Source of the DNA: Thermanaeromonas sp.
GTDB taxonomy: Bacteria; Bacillota; DSM-521; Neomoorellales; Neomoorellaceae
Reading direction: 5' to 3'
Assembly (NCBI RefSeq): GCF_021890735.1
Contig: NZ_JAKKUR010000012.1
Span: 1 to 42,728 of the forward strand
DNA: 42,728 nucleotides
Positions 1 through 8,918 of this stretch are shown in pieces (the first letter of the stretch is position 1; each line of letters starts with the position of its first letter). The notes below the pieces were generated by a model, which saw only the letters and a program-made list of their open reading frames with translations, had not been told where the DNA came from and searched no databases. The position numbers and the translations under genes are program-made.

Positions 1-639
1 GCAGTTTGTTCCAGGCTTTGAGCCGCCCGGTAAACGGGGATCCAGGGCTGGTTTACCTCCACGGAAACAATTTGAGGAGCCCCCTAGCTTAACTCCCAAA
101 GCCTGCGCGACCACTTCTCCTTTCCGCCGGGCATCCTGCACGGCCAGGCTCAAAGCCTCAAGTTCCAATTCACGAGCACTAGATACCAAGAAACGTAAGC
201 CGTGGACTTGATTTGCTCCCGCGGCAAGGGCAGCATCCACCACTTGACCTGCTTTTTGTACTGGCTTTACTGTTACGATCAAACTGCTAGTAGCCCGGTA
301 AGCTACGATCCGGGGCACCTCTTCCTTCTCCGGAGAAGGAGCATATTCTGGAAAAAGGCTTAACTCTCCTGTCTTAAGATCAACATCCTCAATGCCAGCT
401 TCTTTAAGTTTTTGAATTACTGCATGCATGATCCTGCTGTTTTCTTCTTGGGCCTGGCTAGCTGTAAGACCCCGGGTCACCACACCGACGGTGATTTCTG
501 CTATATCAGGCACAGCCCACACCTTTCCAATACCGCTCACCGTTATTCCACTATAGTCAACACCCGCCATTGCCGGGGAAGCAAAGCACAAAATGAATAC
601 CAAAACTAAAAAAACTACTATCAGTTTGCTTGCCTGCAT
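1..639 (-). CDS. SIMPL-domain (DUF541/YggE-like) secreted protein, 3' partial, apparent frameshift
   Basis: Secreted or lipid-anchored SIMPL-family protein of unknown precise role; relatives are periplasmic or outer-surface proteins linked to oxidative stress. The ATG at 639-637 follows a GGAGAGGAG ribosome site and opens a signal peptide (MQASKLIVVFLVLVFILCFA, then SPAMA). The mature part begins with the family-typical VSGIGKVWAVPDIAEITVGV. The reading frame runs off the left edge, so the C-terminus is missing. At the five-C run 80-84 (GGGGG on the coding strand) the frame leaves the family pattern: in the present frame it reads KLGGSSNCFR, whereas one G fewer gives KLGAPQIVSVEVNQPWIPVY, typical of SIMPL proteins. 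The gene is therefore frameshifted by mutation, slippage or a base-call error. No stop is met before the edge in either frame. Confidence 0.75.
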   Translation of the reverse strand, partial: MQASKLIVVFLVLVFILCFASPAMAGVDYSGITVSGIGKVWAVPDIAEITVGVVTRGLTASQAQEENSRIMHAVIQKLKEAGIEDVDLKTGELSLFPEYAPSPEKEEVPRIVAYRATSSLIVTVKPVQKAGQVVDAALAAGANQVHGLRFLVSSARELELEALSLAVQDARRKGEVVAQALGVKLGGSSNCFRGGKPALDPRLPGGSKPGTNC

Positions 640-783
640 GAAATATACACTCCTCTCCCAATTTAAACGTTGCTAAAAACTGGTACCTTCCGAGTTTGCT
701 AGTAAAAGCAAGCTCACGAAGGGCAAGTAGACAATTCTTTCTCGCCCTCAATAATTTCTTCCTCACTTCGCCAAAGGCTTCTT

Positions 784-1539
784 CTATCTAGATTGTCGCA
801 TAGCTTCAAGGATGGCAGAGTTTTCCTTAACCTTCTGAGCTATATCTTGAGCCGATTTTGAAGTGCGCGCAGCCAGCTCACGGACGGACTGCGCTACTAC
901 TGCAAAGGTTCGCCCGTGTTCCCCTGCCCTTGCCGCCTCTATAGAGGCATTTAAGGATAAAATTTTAGTTTGGTCGGCGATATCGCTGATTATAGAAGCC
1001 ACAGCAGCTATCTCTTCATGGAAGTGGGTGAGCTTGTCGAGCTGGTCTACTATGTAGCTCTCAATGGCTAACTGCATATCAAAAATAATACGCTTAACAA
1101 AGGCTTCCATCAAGCGAAGGCATAATTCAGGGTCTTCACGGTTATATTTCCATATAATGCGTTGAATGCTCTGGATATACAGCCGATAAGCCCCTAAGTA
1201 CCATTTGGGATAAAGCCCAATCTCCTGGTGTTTTTTGCCAATCTTTATCCGCCAGCGGATGTAATTGTTGTCGATCTTGTCATCGGTTAAACTTATAAAA
1301 TATTCCTTTTGAGTTTTAGAAAGCCTTTCTACAGTGCTATGCTTATTTATAAGGGAATTAAGGTACGAATACTTCACAAGATAATCATAAAATTCCTTTA
1401 CGACCTGGTCGGCTTCCTGTAGAAAATTTTCCCGTTGGCTATGCATCAACTTCAAATCTTCTTCTGTTATTTGAAGGAAATTCACCTGCTCGTAATAACT
1501 CTCTAGCACTTGCTTATCCTTCCCCACACCAACAGCCAT
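784..1539 (-). CDS. Short globin-coupled sensor with methyl-accepting signalling tip
   Basis: Probable heme-based gas or redox sensor that signals to a chemotaxis-type kinase. Residues about 10-165 are a sensor globin of the HemAT/protoglobin class: the proximal histidine is His104 in [20 protein letters not shown], the usual IG-x2-H-x2-IGL-x2-WYLGAY block. Residues about 175-251 hold the conserved MCP hairpin ([20 protein letters not shown], then [16 protein letters not shown]). The protein is cytoplasmic, has no membrane segment, and at 251 aa is much shorter than HemAT (over 400 aa): the adapting and descending helices after the tip are missing. It could be a truncated gene or a minimal sensor. 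No chemotaxis genes are adjacent. A sigma-H-like promoter lies upstream at 1575-1604. Confidence 0.85.
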   Translation of the reverse strand: MAVGVGKDKQVLESYYEQVNFLQITEEDLKLMHSQRENFLQEADQVVKEFYDYLVKYSYLNSLINKHSTVERLSKTQKEYFISLTDDKIDNNYIRWRIKIGKKHQEIGLYPKWYLGAYRLYIQSIQRIIWKYNREDPELCLRLMEAFVKRIIFDMQLAIESYIVDQLDKLTHFHEEIAAVASIISDIADQTKILSLNASIEAARAGEHGRTFAVVAQSVRELAARTSKSAQDIAQKVKENSAILEAMRQSR

Positions 1540-1574
1540 TGTTCTGCCCTCCTAGACTTCGGTAATATAGGGTA

Positions 1575-1604
1575 TATTTCGCCCTGAAGGTGGACTTTCC
1601 CTTT
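1575..1604 (-). promoter_or_regulatory. Candidate sigma-H-like promoter for the globin-coupled sensor
   Basis: On the minus strand AAAGGGAAA (1604-1596) is followed after 12 bp by GGCGAAATA (1583-1575). Each half has one mismatch to the Bacillus sigma-H consensus RnAGGAwWW-N11-12-RnnGAATww. It lies about 40 bp upstream of the sensor start. It is the weakest of four such sites in the window; the other three carry GCAGGA and an 11-bp spacer. Confidence 0.4.
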
Positions 1605-1683
1605 CGGGAATTTTTTAGAAACCTTGCTCCCGGAAAGGGCATATTTTAATCATGTAAGAAATTCTAAATAGTGGAGAATCCTA

Positions 1684-2541
1684 ATGAGGCGTTTCGGTCT
1701 CGCCCTGGGAGGTGGGGGGCTTAAGGGGGCAGCCCACCTCGGAGTCCTTCAAGTGCTGGTAGAAAACCACCTTTATCCCGACCTGGTTGTGGGTACCAGC
1801 GCCGGCTCCATCGCCGCTGCCCTCTTTTGCAGCGGAAAAATGTCCAATCTTAGGGTCCTCAAAGAGTTGGTTCAATTTGTTATTCCTGGTAAAAACTTTC
1901 TTAAAAGCTGGCCATCGGGACTACTTAACGGAAAATTACTTGAGCAAATATTAAAAGAAACCTTAGGTACCTTAAAGTTTAGCGAGCTAAAGATACCCAT
2001 GGCCGCAGTAGCTTGCGATCTTTATAGCGGTAATACCGTAGTTTATACTTCCTTAATTCCCTCTCGTCCCCTTCCCCCCGGGACAATATTAGGCGGCGAT
2101 ATCGCCGTCTGGCAGGCAGTCAGGGCTAGCATCTCTTTACCGGGTATTTTCTCCCCTGTCCCTGTAGGGCCTTACCTGTTAGTAGACGGAGGTGTAACCT
2201 GTAACGTTCCTGCTGATATCGCGCGCTTTTTGGGTGCCTCCGCTATAATTGCGGTAGACCTCAGTACCCCAAAGGCACCGCGCTCCTTTGACCATCCCGG
2301 AGAAGTTCTATGGCGAAGCTTCGAGATCATGGGCAGCCGCTTAACAACGACAATCCTGTCTCTTTATGCCGACTTGGTTATCTCCCCTTTCCGGGCCTTG
2401 GAGAATCCGCCGGGTTTCTGGGAAGCTCACCGTATTAAAGAATTTGTGGAAGCGGGAAAAGCCTCAACTCAGGCAGCTTTACCCAAAATTAAGGAATTGT
2501 TAGGAAAGTACTCTCTAATAGCCCCAAAAAACGGTGAATGA
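1684..2541 (+). CDS. Patatin-like phospholipase family protein
   Basis: Predicted serine lipid acyl hydrolase of the patatin/RssA type. Visible catalytic elements: the glycine-rich oxyanion loop GGGGLKGAAHLGVL near residues 9-22, the nucleophile elbow GTSAGS (Ser about 39), and the catalytic Asp in VDGG (about residue 164). The length of 285 aa is normal for the bacterial family. The ATG at 1684 has GTGGAG about 8 nt upstream. There is no signal peptide, so it is probably cytoplasmic or membrane-peripheral. It is one of very few plus-strand genes here, and its last 53 bp overlap convergently with the end of the SLH protein gene. The substrate is unknown. Confidence 0.88.
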   Translation: MRRFGLALGGGGLKGAAHLGVLQVLVENHLYPDLVVGTSAGSIAAALFCSGKMSNLRVLKELVQFVIPGKNFLKSWPSGLLNGKLLEQILKETLGTLKFSELKIPMAAVACDLYSGNTVVYTSLIPSRPLPPGTILGGDIAVWQAVRASISLPGIFSPVPVGPYLLVDGGVTCNVPADIARFLGASAIIAVDLSTPKAPRSFDHPGEVLWRSFEIMGSRLTTTILSLYADLVISPFRALENPPGFWEAHRIKEFVEAGKASTQAALPKIKELLGKYSLIAPKNGE

Positions 2542-5500
2542 GGGCTGCAGCCTCTGCACGGGTAAGAAGGGCTTGGGGCTTAAGAAGCCTTCCGGGGTAA
2601 CCGCGGAGCAGGCCCTGGTCTACCGCCCATTGGACACCTTCTGCAGCCCAGAGTGATACAGATGGCCCATCGATAAAGGCTTCTAAACTGTTAATACTGG
2701 CCTGCTCTTCCCCTTGGCCCTCCCCTACAGATACAGAGTTTCCCCTGCCATAAGAGGCCCTAGCATAGGCATCAACTCTTTCTTGCCCTTCAACTTTCTT
2801 TAAGCTCCTAAATAGGACTAGAGCAGCTTCCTCCCGTGTCACCCCGTTTTGAGGCCGAAAAGTACCATCCTGGTATCCGTTCATTATCCCTGCCCATGCA
2901 AGGCGGGCAACCGCTCCTCTATACCAAGCCCGGAAAGGCACATCTGGCCAGTCACCCTTACCCCCTTCCGGAAGCCCCAACACCCTGTCTAGCAATATAG
3001 CAAATTCTGCCCGGGTTATGGGGCTTTCCGGGGCGAAAAGGCCATCTCCCCTGCCATAGATTAAACCTTTATGAAACAAGGCCGTTATAGCTGTATAAGC
3101 CCAGTGGGAGGGAGGGACGTCTTTAAAACTTGCTATTTCACGTGCAGGCTTCTTCCTATCTTCTCTTTCCCGACCGCCATTACCGGTGTTATGGGAGAGT
3201 TCGCTCCCGATATCCCCAGATGAGCCATCATCAGAAAGAAAATCATTACCAGGAAAACCATTACTAGAAGAGTTACCGCTAGAAGATCCCTCACCCCCTT
3301 CAAAACCCTGCTGATCCTCGCTGTCATCACCCCCAGGTCCCGGCTGCTCAATCAACGGCGCGTATACGATGGTGGCCTTGGCTTCGGCCTCCCAGCCAGC
3401 TCCATCGCGGAAAATGACTATAACTCTCCGTTCCCCCGGCGGTCCGGGCAGGAGCTCCCACGCTTTAAATTCTGAAAAAGGCTCCCACGATCCTCTAGGT
3501 CCGCCTTCGTTGGATATAGATACTTCCTTTATACCGGTTGCATCCTCTCCGCGCAATCTCAGTTCCACTGTTAGTTGCGAGGTCTCCATAGCGCCTCCGT
3601 TAATCAATACCTCCAAATTAGAGGGGGGTTCCCGGTCAAGAACCAACCTGTCCTCAACCCTACGAGCATTACCCTTCCCATCCTCGGCTGCAAAGATTAG
3701 CGTATACCAGCCATCGGGTATCTCTGCCGTCTCCCAAACTAAGATCTCCTGTAAATTACGCCCTTCTTCCCCCCACCATATCCTCTCCATTACCTTTTCT
3801 CCAGAAGAACCATAGATAACCAAAGTGGCTTTATCCAGCCAGGTTTCTTCATATACGGCCACCCCTAATGTCAAAGGCTCCCTGGTAAGCCATTTTTCTG
3901 CTGGACAGGTAAGAGTGAGTTCGGGAGGTTTATCATCTAGATAATAACCATGAGGTGCCCAGGGTGAAAAAATCAGCTTCCCGGTTATGTATTCTCCATG
4001 CCCCTCCGGATTAAGTTCCCGGTGGTAAGGCCCGCTGCTGCTGCCCCAAAAGTTTAGGGGAGCAGCGATCTCTATTTCTTCCTGAGCCTTCACTCCCATG
4101 GTATTGTTAAAAATATCGTTACGGGTCAAATCTAATCGAGCTTGAGTTATACCCTGTAGATCTAAACCGGTATTATTAGCGTTAAGAAAGTTATCTTTAA
4201 AAACTCCTTCTATCCCTCCCACCATCCTTACTCCGGTATCATTTTCTTTAAAAGTGGAGTGCGAAAAAAGAAGGCCTGCAATATTCTCAATATGGGCACC
4301 TACGGTGCTCCGGGTAAAAATATTGCCCTCGAGATTTACTTGGGTAGACCCGGAAATCATCAATCCCGTATCATTTTCTTCCCATAAAGAACCAGAAAGG
4401 ATTACATCCCTGCTTCCGCTCAACAACACGCCTATCCCGTTATTGCGGAAACTAGAACTTGTAATATTTACTCCTTCGCCTTCGCTCACTTTAAGACCTA
4501 CAGGCCATCGTTCTGATCTAAGACCTTCTATATCCAAAGCACGGCTCCTCAAGATAAGTATGCCGGGAGCAACGCCACCCGTAAATCCCAACGGCCTCTG
4601 TATCGTATTATTTCTTAAGTTTCCGCCGGAAACAGTCTCCATTACAATACCCTGACTGGTAGATATTACGCTATTCTCTTCGGCTATTATTTTTTGAGCC
4701 CCGCTTATATAGAGGCCCGTGGCAAAACCTTCCAAAATATTGTCTCGCATTATTATATCTCCGGCTGCACTGATGGATAAGCCCAAATCCCCGGGCCCCT
4801 TTATTTCATTATTCTCAAGCTCTAGGAAGGCCGGCGGGCCTCCGCTACGGCTTTTTAGAACTATAGCAGGAATGTTGGGTGAGGGCGAGGTTGTAAAAGC
4901 TCCGCGGCTTAAAAAATTCTCTCTCAACCTTACTGCTTCAGTCTGGATATCTAAGGCTGTTCTATCGCCACGGTGTATAGATAAGCCCTTTATATCTACT
5001 TCGCCATAGGCATTTATTTTAATGATAGATAAACCTTCTCGGCTGGCTTCGATAGACCCGCCCTGGATGCTAACCGAAGTAGTCCCTGCCTCTACCCATA
5101 AGGCAGAACCGGCAAGCGGGTTGTCAGGTCTACCCCACTGGCAGTTCTGGAAGGCAAAATAAGTAGATGGATGATTACTGTTTAAGCCGCTAAAATAAAC
5201 CGCCCCTTTTGTGTGACGTTCAAAGGTAACGGAGGAAAAAACACCGGTAAAATTTTGTACTGCATAAGCCACCCATACACCGTAATTCAACCCCCGGGCC
5301 GCTCCACCGTACCATTCCAGTTCCCCATCACGTTCGAATTTTATAGAGGAACTTCCTTCAATTTCCATGTTCTCCAACCGCAGTTTTAAAGGGTAGTAGG
5401 CCCCATCCCCAGGAGCGTAAATGCCGTTAGCCTTTATGCTGTCCGCTAATAAACTACCATTACGGATAACGGCATGGTAAACTTGGCCTGCTACCGTAAG

Positions 5501-5806
5501 GGCGTCCTGTCCACCCGGGGCCCTAACCCTAGCCCCGTTCAGATCTAATACGACGTCATTAACACGCAACTCCATTCCTTCGTTGAACTCCACCCCTGGC
5601 TCGGTCACCCTAATATAATCTCCTGGCCAAGCATCATCCAGGGCCTCTTGTAAAGTAGTAAAATACCTCCCTTGGGTTTCGTTATAAACTGCATAAGTAA
5701 CGCCAGCAACAGCGTGGGTTCCCGCAGTTCCTGCTATAAAAGATAAACTTCCTCCGACTAAAGCTGCGAAAGTGATAAAGAGTAATTTGAAAAGTGGCTT
5801 CCGCAC
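2489..5806 (-). CDS. Large secreted parallel beta-helix protein with C-terminal SLH domains
   Basis: Cell-surface protein of 1105 aa. An N-terminal signal peptide (MRKPLFKLLFITFAALVGGS and following residues) precedes about 550 residues of NosD/pectate-lyase-like right-handed beta-helix repeats, seen as repeated N-N-x-G/ND-x-G-L turns such as LRNNTIQRPLG and FRNNGIGVLLSGS. Then come a short Ig-like region (about residues 640-810) and a Gly/Ser/Asp/Glu-rich linker (about 815-880). Three SLH domains end the protein (FKDVPPSHWAYTAITAL, WPDVPFRAWYRGAVARLAWA, and WAVDQGLLRGYPG with LLTRAEAAALIHRFL), which should anchor it to secondary cell-wall polymer. The start is GTG 5806 with GAGGTGA upstream. 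Beta-helix domains often bind or cleave polysaccharide, but no catalytic residues can be named here. Confidence 0.9.
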   Translation of the reverse strand: MRKPLFKLLFITFAALVGGSLSFIAGTAGTHAVAGVTYAVYNETQGRYFTTLQEALDDAWPGDYIRVTEPGVEFNEGMELRVNDVVLDLNGARVRAPGGQDALTVAGQVYHAVIRNGSLLADSIKANGIYAPGDGAYYPLKLRLENMEIEGSSSIKFERDGELEWYGGAARGLNYGVWVAYAVQNFTGVFSSVTFERHTKGAVYFSGLNSNHPSTYFAFQNCQWGRPDNPLAGSALWVEAGTTSVSIQGGSIEASREGLSIIKINAYGEVDIKGLSIHRGDRTALDIQTEAVRLRENFLSRGAFTTSPSPNIPAIVLKSRSGGPPAFLELENNEIKGPGDLGLSISAAGDIIMRDNILEGFATGLYISGAQKIIAEENSVISTSQGIVMETVSGGNLRNNTIQRPLGFTGGVAPGILILRSRALDIEGLRSERWPVGLKVSEGEGVNITSSSFRNNGIGVLLSGSRDVILSGSLWEENDTGLMISGSTQVNLEGNIFTRSTVGAHIENIAGLLFSHSTFKENDTGVRMVGGIEGVFKDNFLNANNTGLDLQGITQARLDLTRNDIFNNTMGVKAQEEIEIAAPLNFWGSSSGPYHRELNPEGHGEYITGKLIFSPWAPHGYYLDDKPPELTLTCPAEKWLTREPLTLGVAVYEETWLDKATLVIYGSSGEKVMERIWWGEEGRNLQEILVWETAEIPDGWYTLIFAAEDGKGNARRVEDRLVLDREPPSNLEVLINGGAMETSQLTVELRLRGEDATGIKEVSISNEGGPRGSWEPFSEFKAWELLPGPPGERRVIVIFRDGAGWEAEAKATIVYAPLIEQPGPGGDDSEDQQGFEGGEGSSSGNSSSNGFPGNDFLSDDGSSGDIGSELSHNTGNGGREREDRKKPAREIASFKDVPPSHWAYTAITALFHKGLIYGRGDGLFAPESPITRAEFAILLDRVLGLPEGGKGDWPDVPFRAWYRGAVARLAWAGIMNGYQDGTFRPQNGVTREEAALVLFRSLKKVEGQERVDAYARASYGRGNSVSVGEGQGEEQASINSLEAFIDGPSVSLWAAEGVQWAVDQGLLRGYPGRLLKPQALLTRAEAAALIHRFLGLLESTFLTIP

Positions 5807-5844
5807 TTTCCCGTCACCTCATTGTCTTAATTCGCCCCTTTCCC

Positions 5845-6267
5845 CTATTTTTCCTCCTTTGGAACATTTTTCGACAAAATATGCACCCTTCTTCTAGAAC
5901 CGGGTTCCCAGGGTTGCTCCTCCCAGGGAATAGCTGTTTCGCGGCGTACCGGTCGCAACCAAAAGTAGAGCCAGGCAATTATTTTTTCTCCGGTTTCTAC
6001 TAACACTACTGGCCACAAGCGACGCCGGTAAAGCTTCCCATTGTCTTCCAGCTTATCGATGTCTAGAAGAAGCTCTAAAGATATTTCGTATAATTCCCCC
6101 CGCACCGCTTTGTTCTTTTCGGGGACAGCACCGGGAAAATAAGGGGTTACTGCATACAGCCCTACATCGTAGGCCACAGCTTCCCCTAGGAAACGAGCAT
6201 GTTCCAAGAGCCCATGGTTTCGCCTACCTCTAAGGAGGGAACCGTACACAAAAAGGTTCTCCGGCAT
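5845..6267 (-). CDS. Gamma-glutamylcyclotransferase/AIG2-like family protein
   Basis: A 140-aa protein with the GGCT fold signature: the N-terminal FVYGSLLRG substrate loop, and later RGELYEISLELLLDIDKLEDN, whose acidic residue corresponds to the family's catalytic position. Known relatives release 5-oxoproline from gamma-glutamyl compounds or process side-chain amides, but many bacterial members are uncharacterised, so the substrate is open. The ATG at 6267 follows GGGGAG. It sits alone, in the same direction as the SLH gene. The C-terminal 30 residues are basic and unlike the core. Confidence 0.8.
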   Translation of the reverse strand: MPENLFVYGSLLRGRRNHGLLEHARFLGEAVAYDVGLYAVTPYFPGAVPEKNKAVRGELYEISLELLLDIDKLEDNGKLYRRRLWPVVLVETGEKIIAWLYFWLRPVRRETAIPWEEQPWEPGSRRRVHILSKNVPKEEK

Positions 6268-6397
6268 CCTAAAGCTCCCCTTCGGTCTTTTTATGCTTCC
6301 TTAAGCACGCACATCCCAGGTTTTTCGCAGGAGAAAGCCCAGTCTCAGCTTGGAAGATAAGGGTGGAAAAGGGTATATTGCCCATGCGCTTCTACAG

Positions 6398-6423
6398 CTA
6401 GTATACTAAAAATAGTATACTAG
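6398..6423. repeat. Perfect inverted repeat, candidate operator
   Basis: CTAGTATACT (6398-6407) and AGTATACTAG (6414-6423) form perfect 10-bp arms around the spacer AAAAAT. The repeat ends 36 bp before the ATG of the plus-strand gene at 6460. AT-rich arms and a 6-bp spacer suit binding by a dimeric regulator better than a terminator, since no U-tract follows. Its protein partner is unknown. Confidence 0.55.
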
Positions 6424-6459
6424 AAGGTTAATCAAGATAAATCCGAGGTGAAAACGCTG

Positions 6460-7122
6460 ATGCCAGACGCAGTGCGTATAGCCTGGAGTAGCACCCATCA
6501 GGAATTTTTAATAACGGATAGTTATTATTTCTCTATCCTAGCTAAAGAAAGCCAAAAACAAGGGCTCATCATCGAGGAAATATCCGAGTTCCCTGACCTT
6601 TTCTCATATGATGTAATTGTTTTCAATTACCCGGAGCAACCCTTTACTGAGGAAGAGATTAACCAAATAAAAAGGGCGGTTACCGAGGAACATAAAAGGG
6701 TAATATTTGCCGCCCATTTCCAAAATAAAGACAATGTCGCCTATATATGCTCTCAAGTGGCCCAACATTTCGGAATGCGGGCTTATCCAGGTGAGGTAAT
6801 GGACCGGGAAAATTGTCTTATGGACGATCCTTATATGGTAGTGACCTCCAATGTTCTAGCTTATAATGAAGGCGTACAGAAGGTAGTTTTCCCTTACGCC
6901 GCCCCGATAGAAGTGTGTGGTCCTGCCCGGATCATCCTTAGGGGAATGCCCACTACTTGTACAAAAGAAGGACAAGCCTTTCCAGTCTTAATGGCGGAAA
7001 AAGTTTTAGCTGGAGGGGGAAGCTTTATACTTTCGGGAAGCTGTGTCTTCTGGGATAATTTCTCTATAGTGCAGCTAGATAATCTTAAATTCATACTTAA
7101 CTTACTAAAAGGCCCCTTCTAA
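6460..7122 (+). CDS. Hypothetical protein with a Rossmann/GATase-like look
   Basis: I do not recognise a named family. The 220-aa product starts MPDAVRIAWSSTHQEFLITD. It has alternating hydrophobic strands and helices (SYDVIVFNYPEQPFTEEEI, KRVIFAAHFQNKDNVAYICS, GGSFILSGSCVFWDNFSI) resembling the class-I amidotransferase-like or DUF4350-type folds that sense or bind ligands in place of catalysis. No signal peptide or membrane helix is evident. ATG 6460 is preferred over GTG 6448 because GAGGTGA lies 8 nt before the ATG and overlaps the GTG. A strong inverted repeat lies just upstream. The gene converges on the ClC gene with only 8 bp between their stops. Confidence 0.6.
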   Translation: MPDAVRIAWSSTHQEFLITDSYYFSILAKESQKQGLIIEEISEFPDLFSYDVIVFNYPEQPFTEEEINQIKRAVTEEHKRVIFAAHFQNKDNVAYICSQVAQHFGMRAYPGEVMDRENCLMDDPYMVVTSNVLAYNEGVQKVVFPYAAPIEVCGPARIILRGMPTTCTKEGQAFPVLMAEKVLAGGGSFILSGSCVFWDNFSIVQLDNLKFILNLLKGPF

Positions 7123-7130
7123 GCTTCTTT

Positions 7131-8741
7131 TTATCTCGGCCTTATACGGCAGCGAGTTAGCTTGTCAAATTCTTCTATAACCTTTCCGGCTTTCCCCTCA
7201 GAAACAATAACTTTTAAATGGTCCCCTTCTAGAAGTCTAGTAGAACCACGGGGAATTATCTCTCTGGTACCCCTATTAACAGATACCAAAAGGCACTCGG
7301 GGGGAAGCCTTAGATCTTTTACCCGACATCCGCTGGCAGGAGAGCCGCTTTCCACCACAACTTCTATAACCGTTGTTTTCTCTCCGCAAGGCAACGAAGC
7401 TTCCCCCTCGCTTTTATTTTTCATTAAATCCCTCTCTAAAAGCATCTCATAAACAGGTAAAGTGCCTAAAGCCTCTGCTACTATATAGGCCACTACACAA
7501 GTAAGTAAAAGAGGTAACATGTGCTGGTAGTGACCAGTCATCTCGATTATTAATACAATCCCTGTAAGAGGAGCGCGCACGATAGCCACAAAGTAAGCTG
7601 CCATACTTATTATGGCAAAGCTTGGTGCCATACCTTGGAGATTGGGAAAAAGATAACCGCTGATTTGGCCTAAAAAAGAACCTATCAAGGTTCCTAAAAC
7701 CAAAAGAGGCAAAAAGATGCCCCCTGGTACTCCTGCGCTATAGCTTATAATTGTTAAAAGAAATTTAGCTATAAAGAGGACGGGAATAACCTGTAAGGCT
7801 ACTTTGTTGGCCAACACACTCTCTACCAAAAAGTGCCCGCCTCCCAAAACCTCTGGTAAAAAATAGCCCACTATGCCTGCCAAAACAGCCACTGATGATG
7901 CTCGGAGCCAACGGGGCACTTTTGTTAACTTATCGGCTAAATCCAGGCCTCCTTGTAAGGCGCGGTTAAAGCTTGCTCCTAAGACACCAGTGGCTACTCC
8001 CAAAATTACAAATAAAGGTAACGTAGTTAGGGGCAAGGGCAATAAATTTTTTACCTGGAAAGTAGGGAGCGGCCCCAGGATTTTCTGGGATATAAGATCT
8101 GCAGCAATGCTGGCTGTAAGAGCTCCTCCCAGAACGTAAGGAGAAAAATTACGCCGGAGCTCTTCCAAGACAAAAACTACACCAGCTAAAGGAGCATTAA
8201 AGGCAGCCGCCAGCCCTGCTCCAGCTCCACAGGCTATCAACTGTAGCTCTTCTGCTTTTGTTCGCATAAGACTTTTACTTACCGCCTGGCCTGCAGCAGC
8301 TCCCATCTGTACCGTAGGGCCTTCCCGACCTAAGGATAACCCTGCCCCAATAGCTAAAGCCCCGGCTATAAACTTCACAGGAATTATTCGCCACCAGACC
8401 AGCCTCTGTTGCCTCATCAAGACTGCTTCCACATGGGGAATACCGCTACCAGCAGTTTCCGGAGCAAAACTGGTCAACCAACCGGCAAGCCCTCCGGCTA
8501 AGGCACCCAAAAAAGGCAATATCAGCCATCCCCAAGCAGGTATACTACGCGCCCATATCAAAACATTATTGCGGTATATCTCAACCTCTGTTAATACTAA
8601 GCGAAAGGCTACACCTACTATTCCAGCAACAATTCCTGCTAAGGTCCCCTCCAGTAAAAAGCGGAGGAAAAAGTTATACCTGTTCACCCACGGGATAGCA
8701 GGATTAGAGGGACCTTTAGATAAAACAGCTTCGTTTTTCAC
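7131..8741 (-). CDS. ClC-family chloride channel/transporter with C-terminal TrkA-C domain
   Basis: Integral membrane ClC protein. The three anion-selectivity motifs are present: GSGIPHVEAV, GREGPTVQMGAA (with the gating glutamate in GREGP) and GGIFLPLLVLG. About 85 C-terminal residues (from SEGEASLPCGEKTTVIEVVV) form an RCK_C/TrkA-C ligand-binding domain, so transport is probably regulated by a cytosolic ligand. I choose GTG 8741 (V14 of the longest frame) because AGGAG precedes it and because a TATAAT box at 8787-8792 would place transcription start at about 8780, on top of the upstream GTG 8780 that would add 13 residues. Whether it is a channel or an H+/Cl- exchanger cannot be decided from the motifs alone. 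Confidence 0.85.
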   Translation of the reverse strand: MKNEAVLSKGPSNPAIPWVNRYNFFLRFLLEGTLAGIVAGIVGVAFRLVLTEVEIYRNNVLIWARSIPAWGWLILPFLGALAGGLAGWLTSFAPETAGSGIPHVEAVLMRQQRLVWWRIIPVKFIAGALAIGAGLSLGREGPTVQMGAAAGQAVSKSLMRTKAEELQLIACGAGAGLAAAFNAPLAGVVFVLEELRRNFSPYVLGGALTASIAADLISQKILGPLPTFQVKNLLPLPLTTLPLFVILGVATGVLGASFNRALQGGLDLADKLTKVPRWLRASSVAVLAGIVGYFLPEVLGGGHFLVESVLANKVALQVIPVLFIAKFLLTIISYSAGVPGGIFLPLLVLGTLIGSFLGQISGYLFPNLQGMAPSFAIISMAAYFVAIVRAPLTGIVLIIEMTGHYQHMLPLLLTCVVAYIVAEALGTLPVYEMLLERDLMKNKSEGEASLPCGEKTTVIEVVVESGSPASGCRVKDLRLPPECLLVSVNRGTREIIPRGSTRLLEGDHLKVIVSEGKAGKVIEEFDKLTRCRIRPR

Positions 8742-8786
8742 CGGTTTCCCTGCTCCTAGATATCTTTTTTGAATACTCACTTCCTT

Positions 8787-8815
8787 ATTATAGCATCCCT
8801 CTCTTCCATTGTTAG
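8787..8815 (-). promoter_or_regulatory. Candidate sigma-A promoter for the ClC gene
   Basis: On the minus strand CTAACA (8815-8810), a 17-bp spacer and TATAAT (8792-8787). The -10 box is perfect; the -35 box matches 4 of 6. Its position favours the downstream GTG 8741 as the ClC start. Confidence 0.5.
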
Positions 8816-8918
8816 AAGTGCTTTTTACCCTTCTCCCTGTCTATTACTGCTTCGCCCCAGTAGGTCCAACGAACCTTACGCGCAAGTCCCTTCCCTCCTG
8901 TAATACTATCACCTTGCT

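Noticed and set aside
557-766. A 69-codon minus-strand frame overlapping the SIMPL gene start
   Set aside because: It runs through the SIMPL signal peptide in another frame and has no conserved features.
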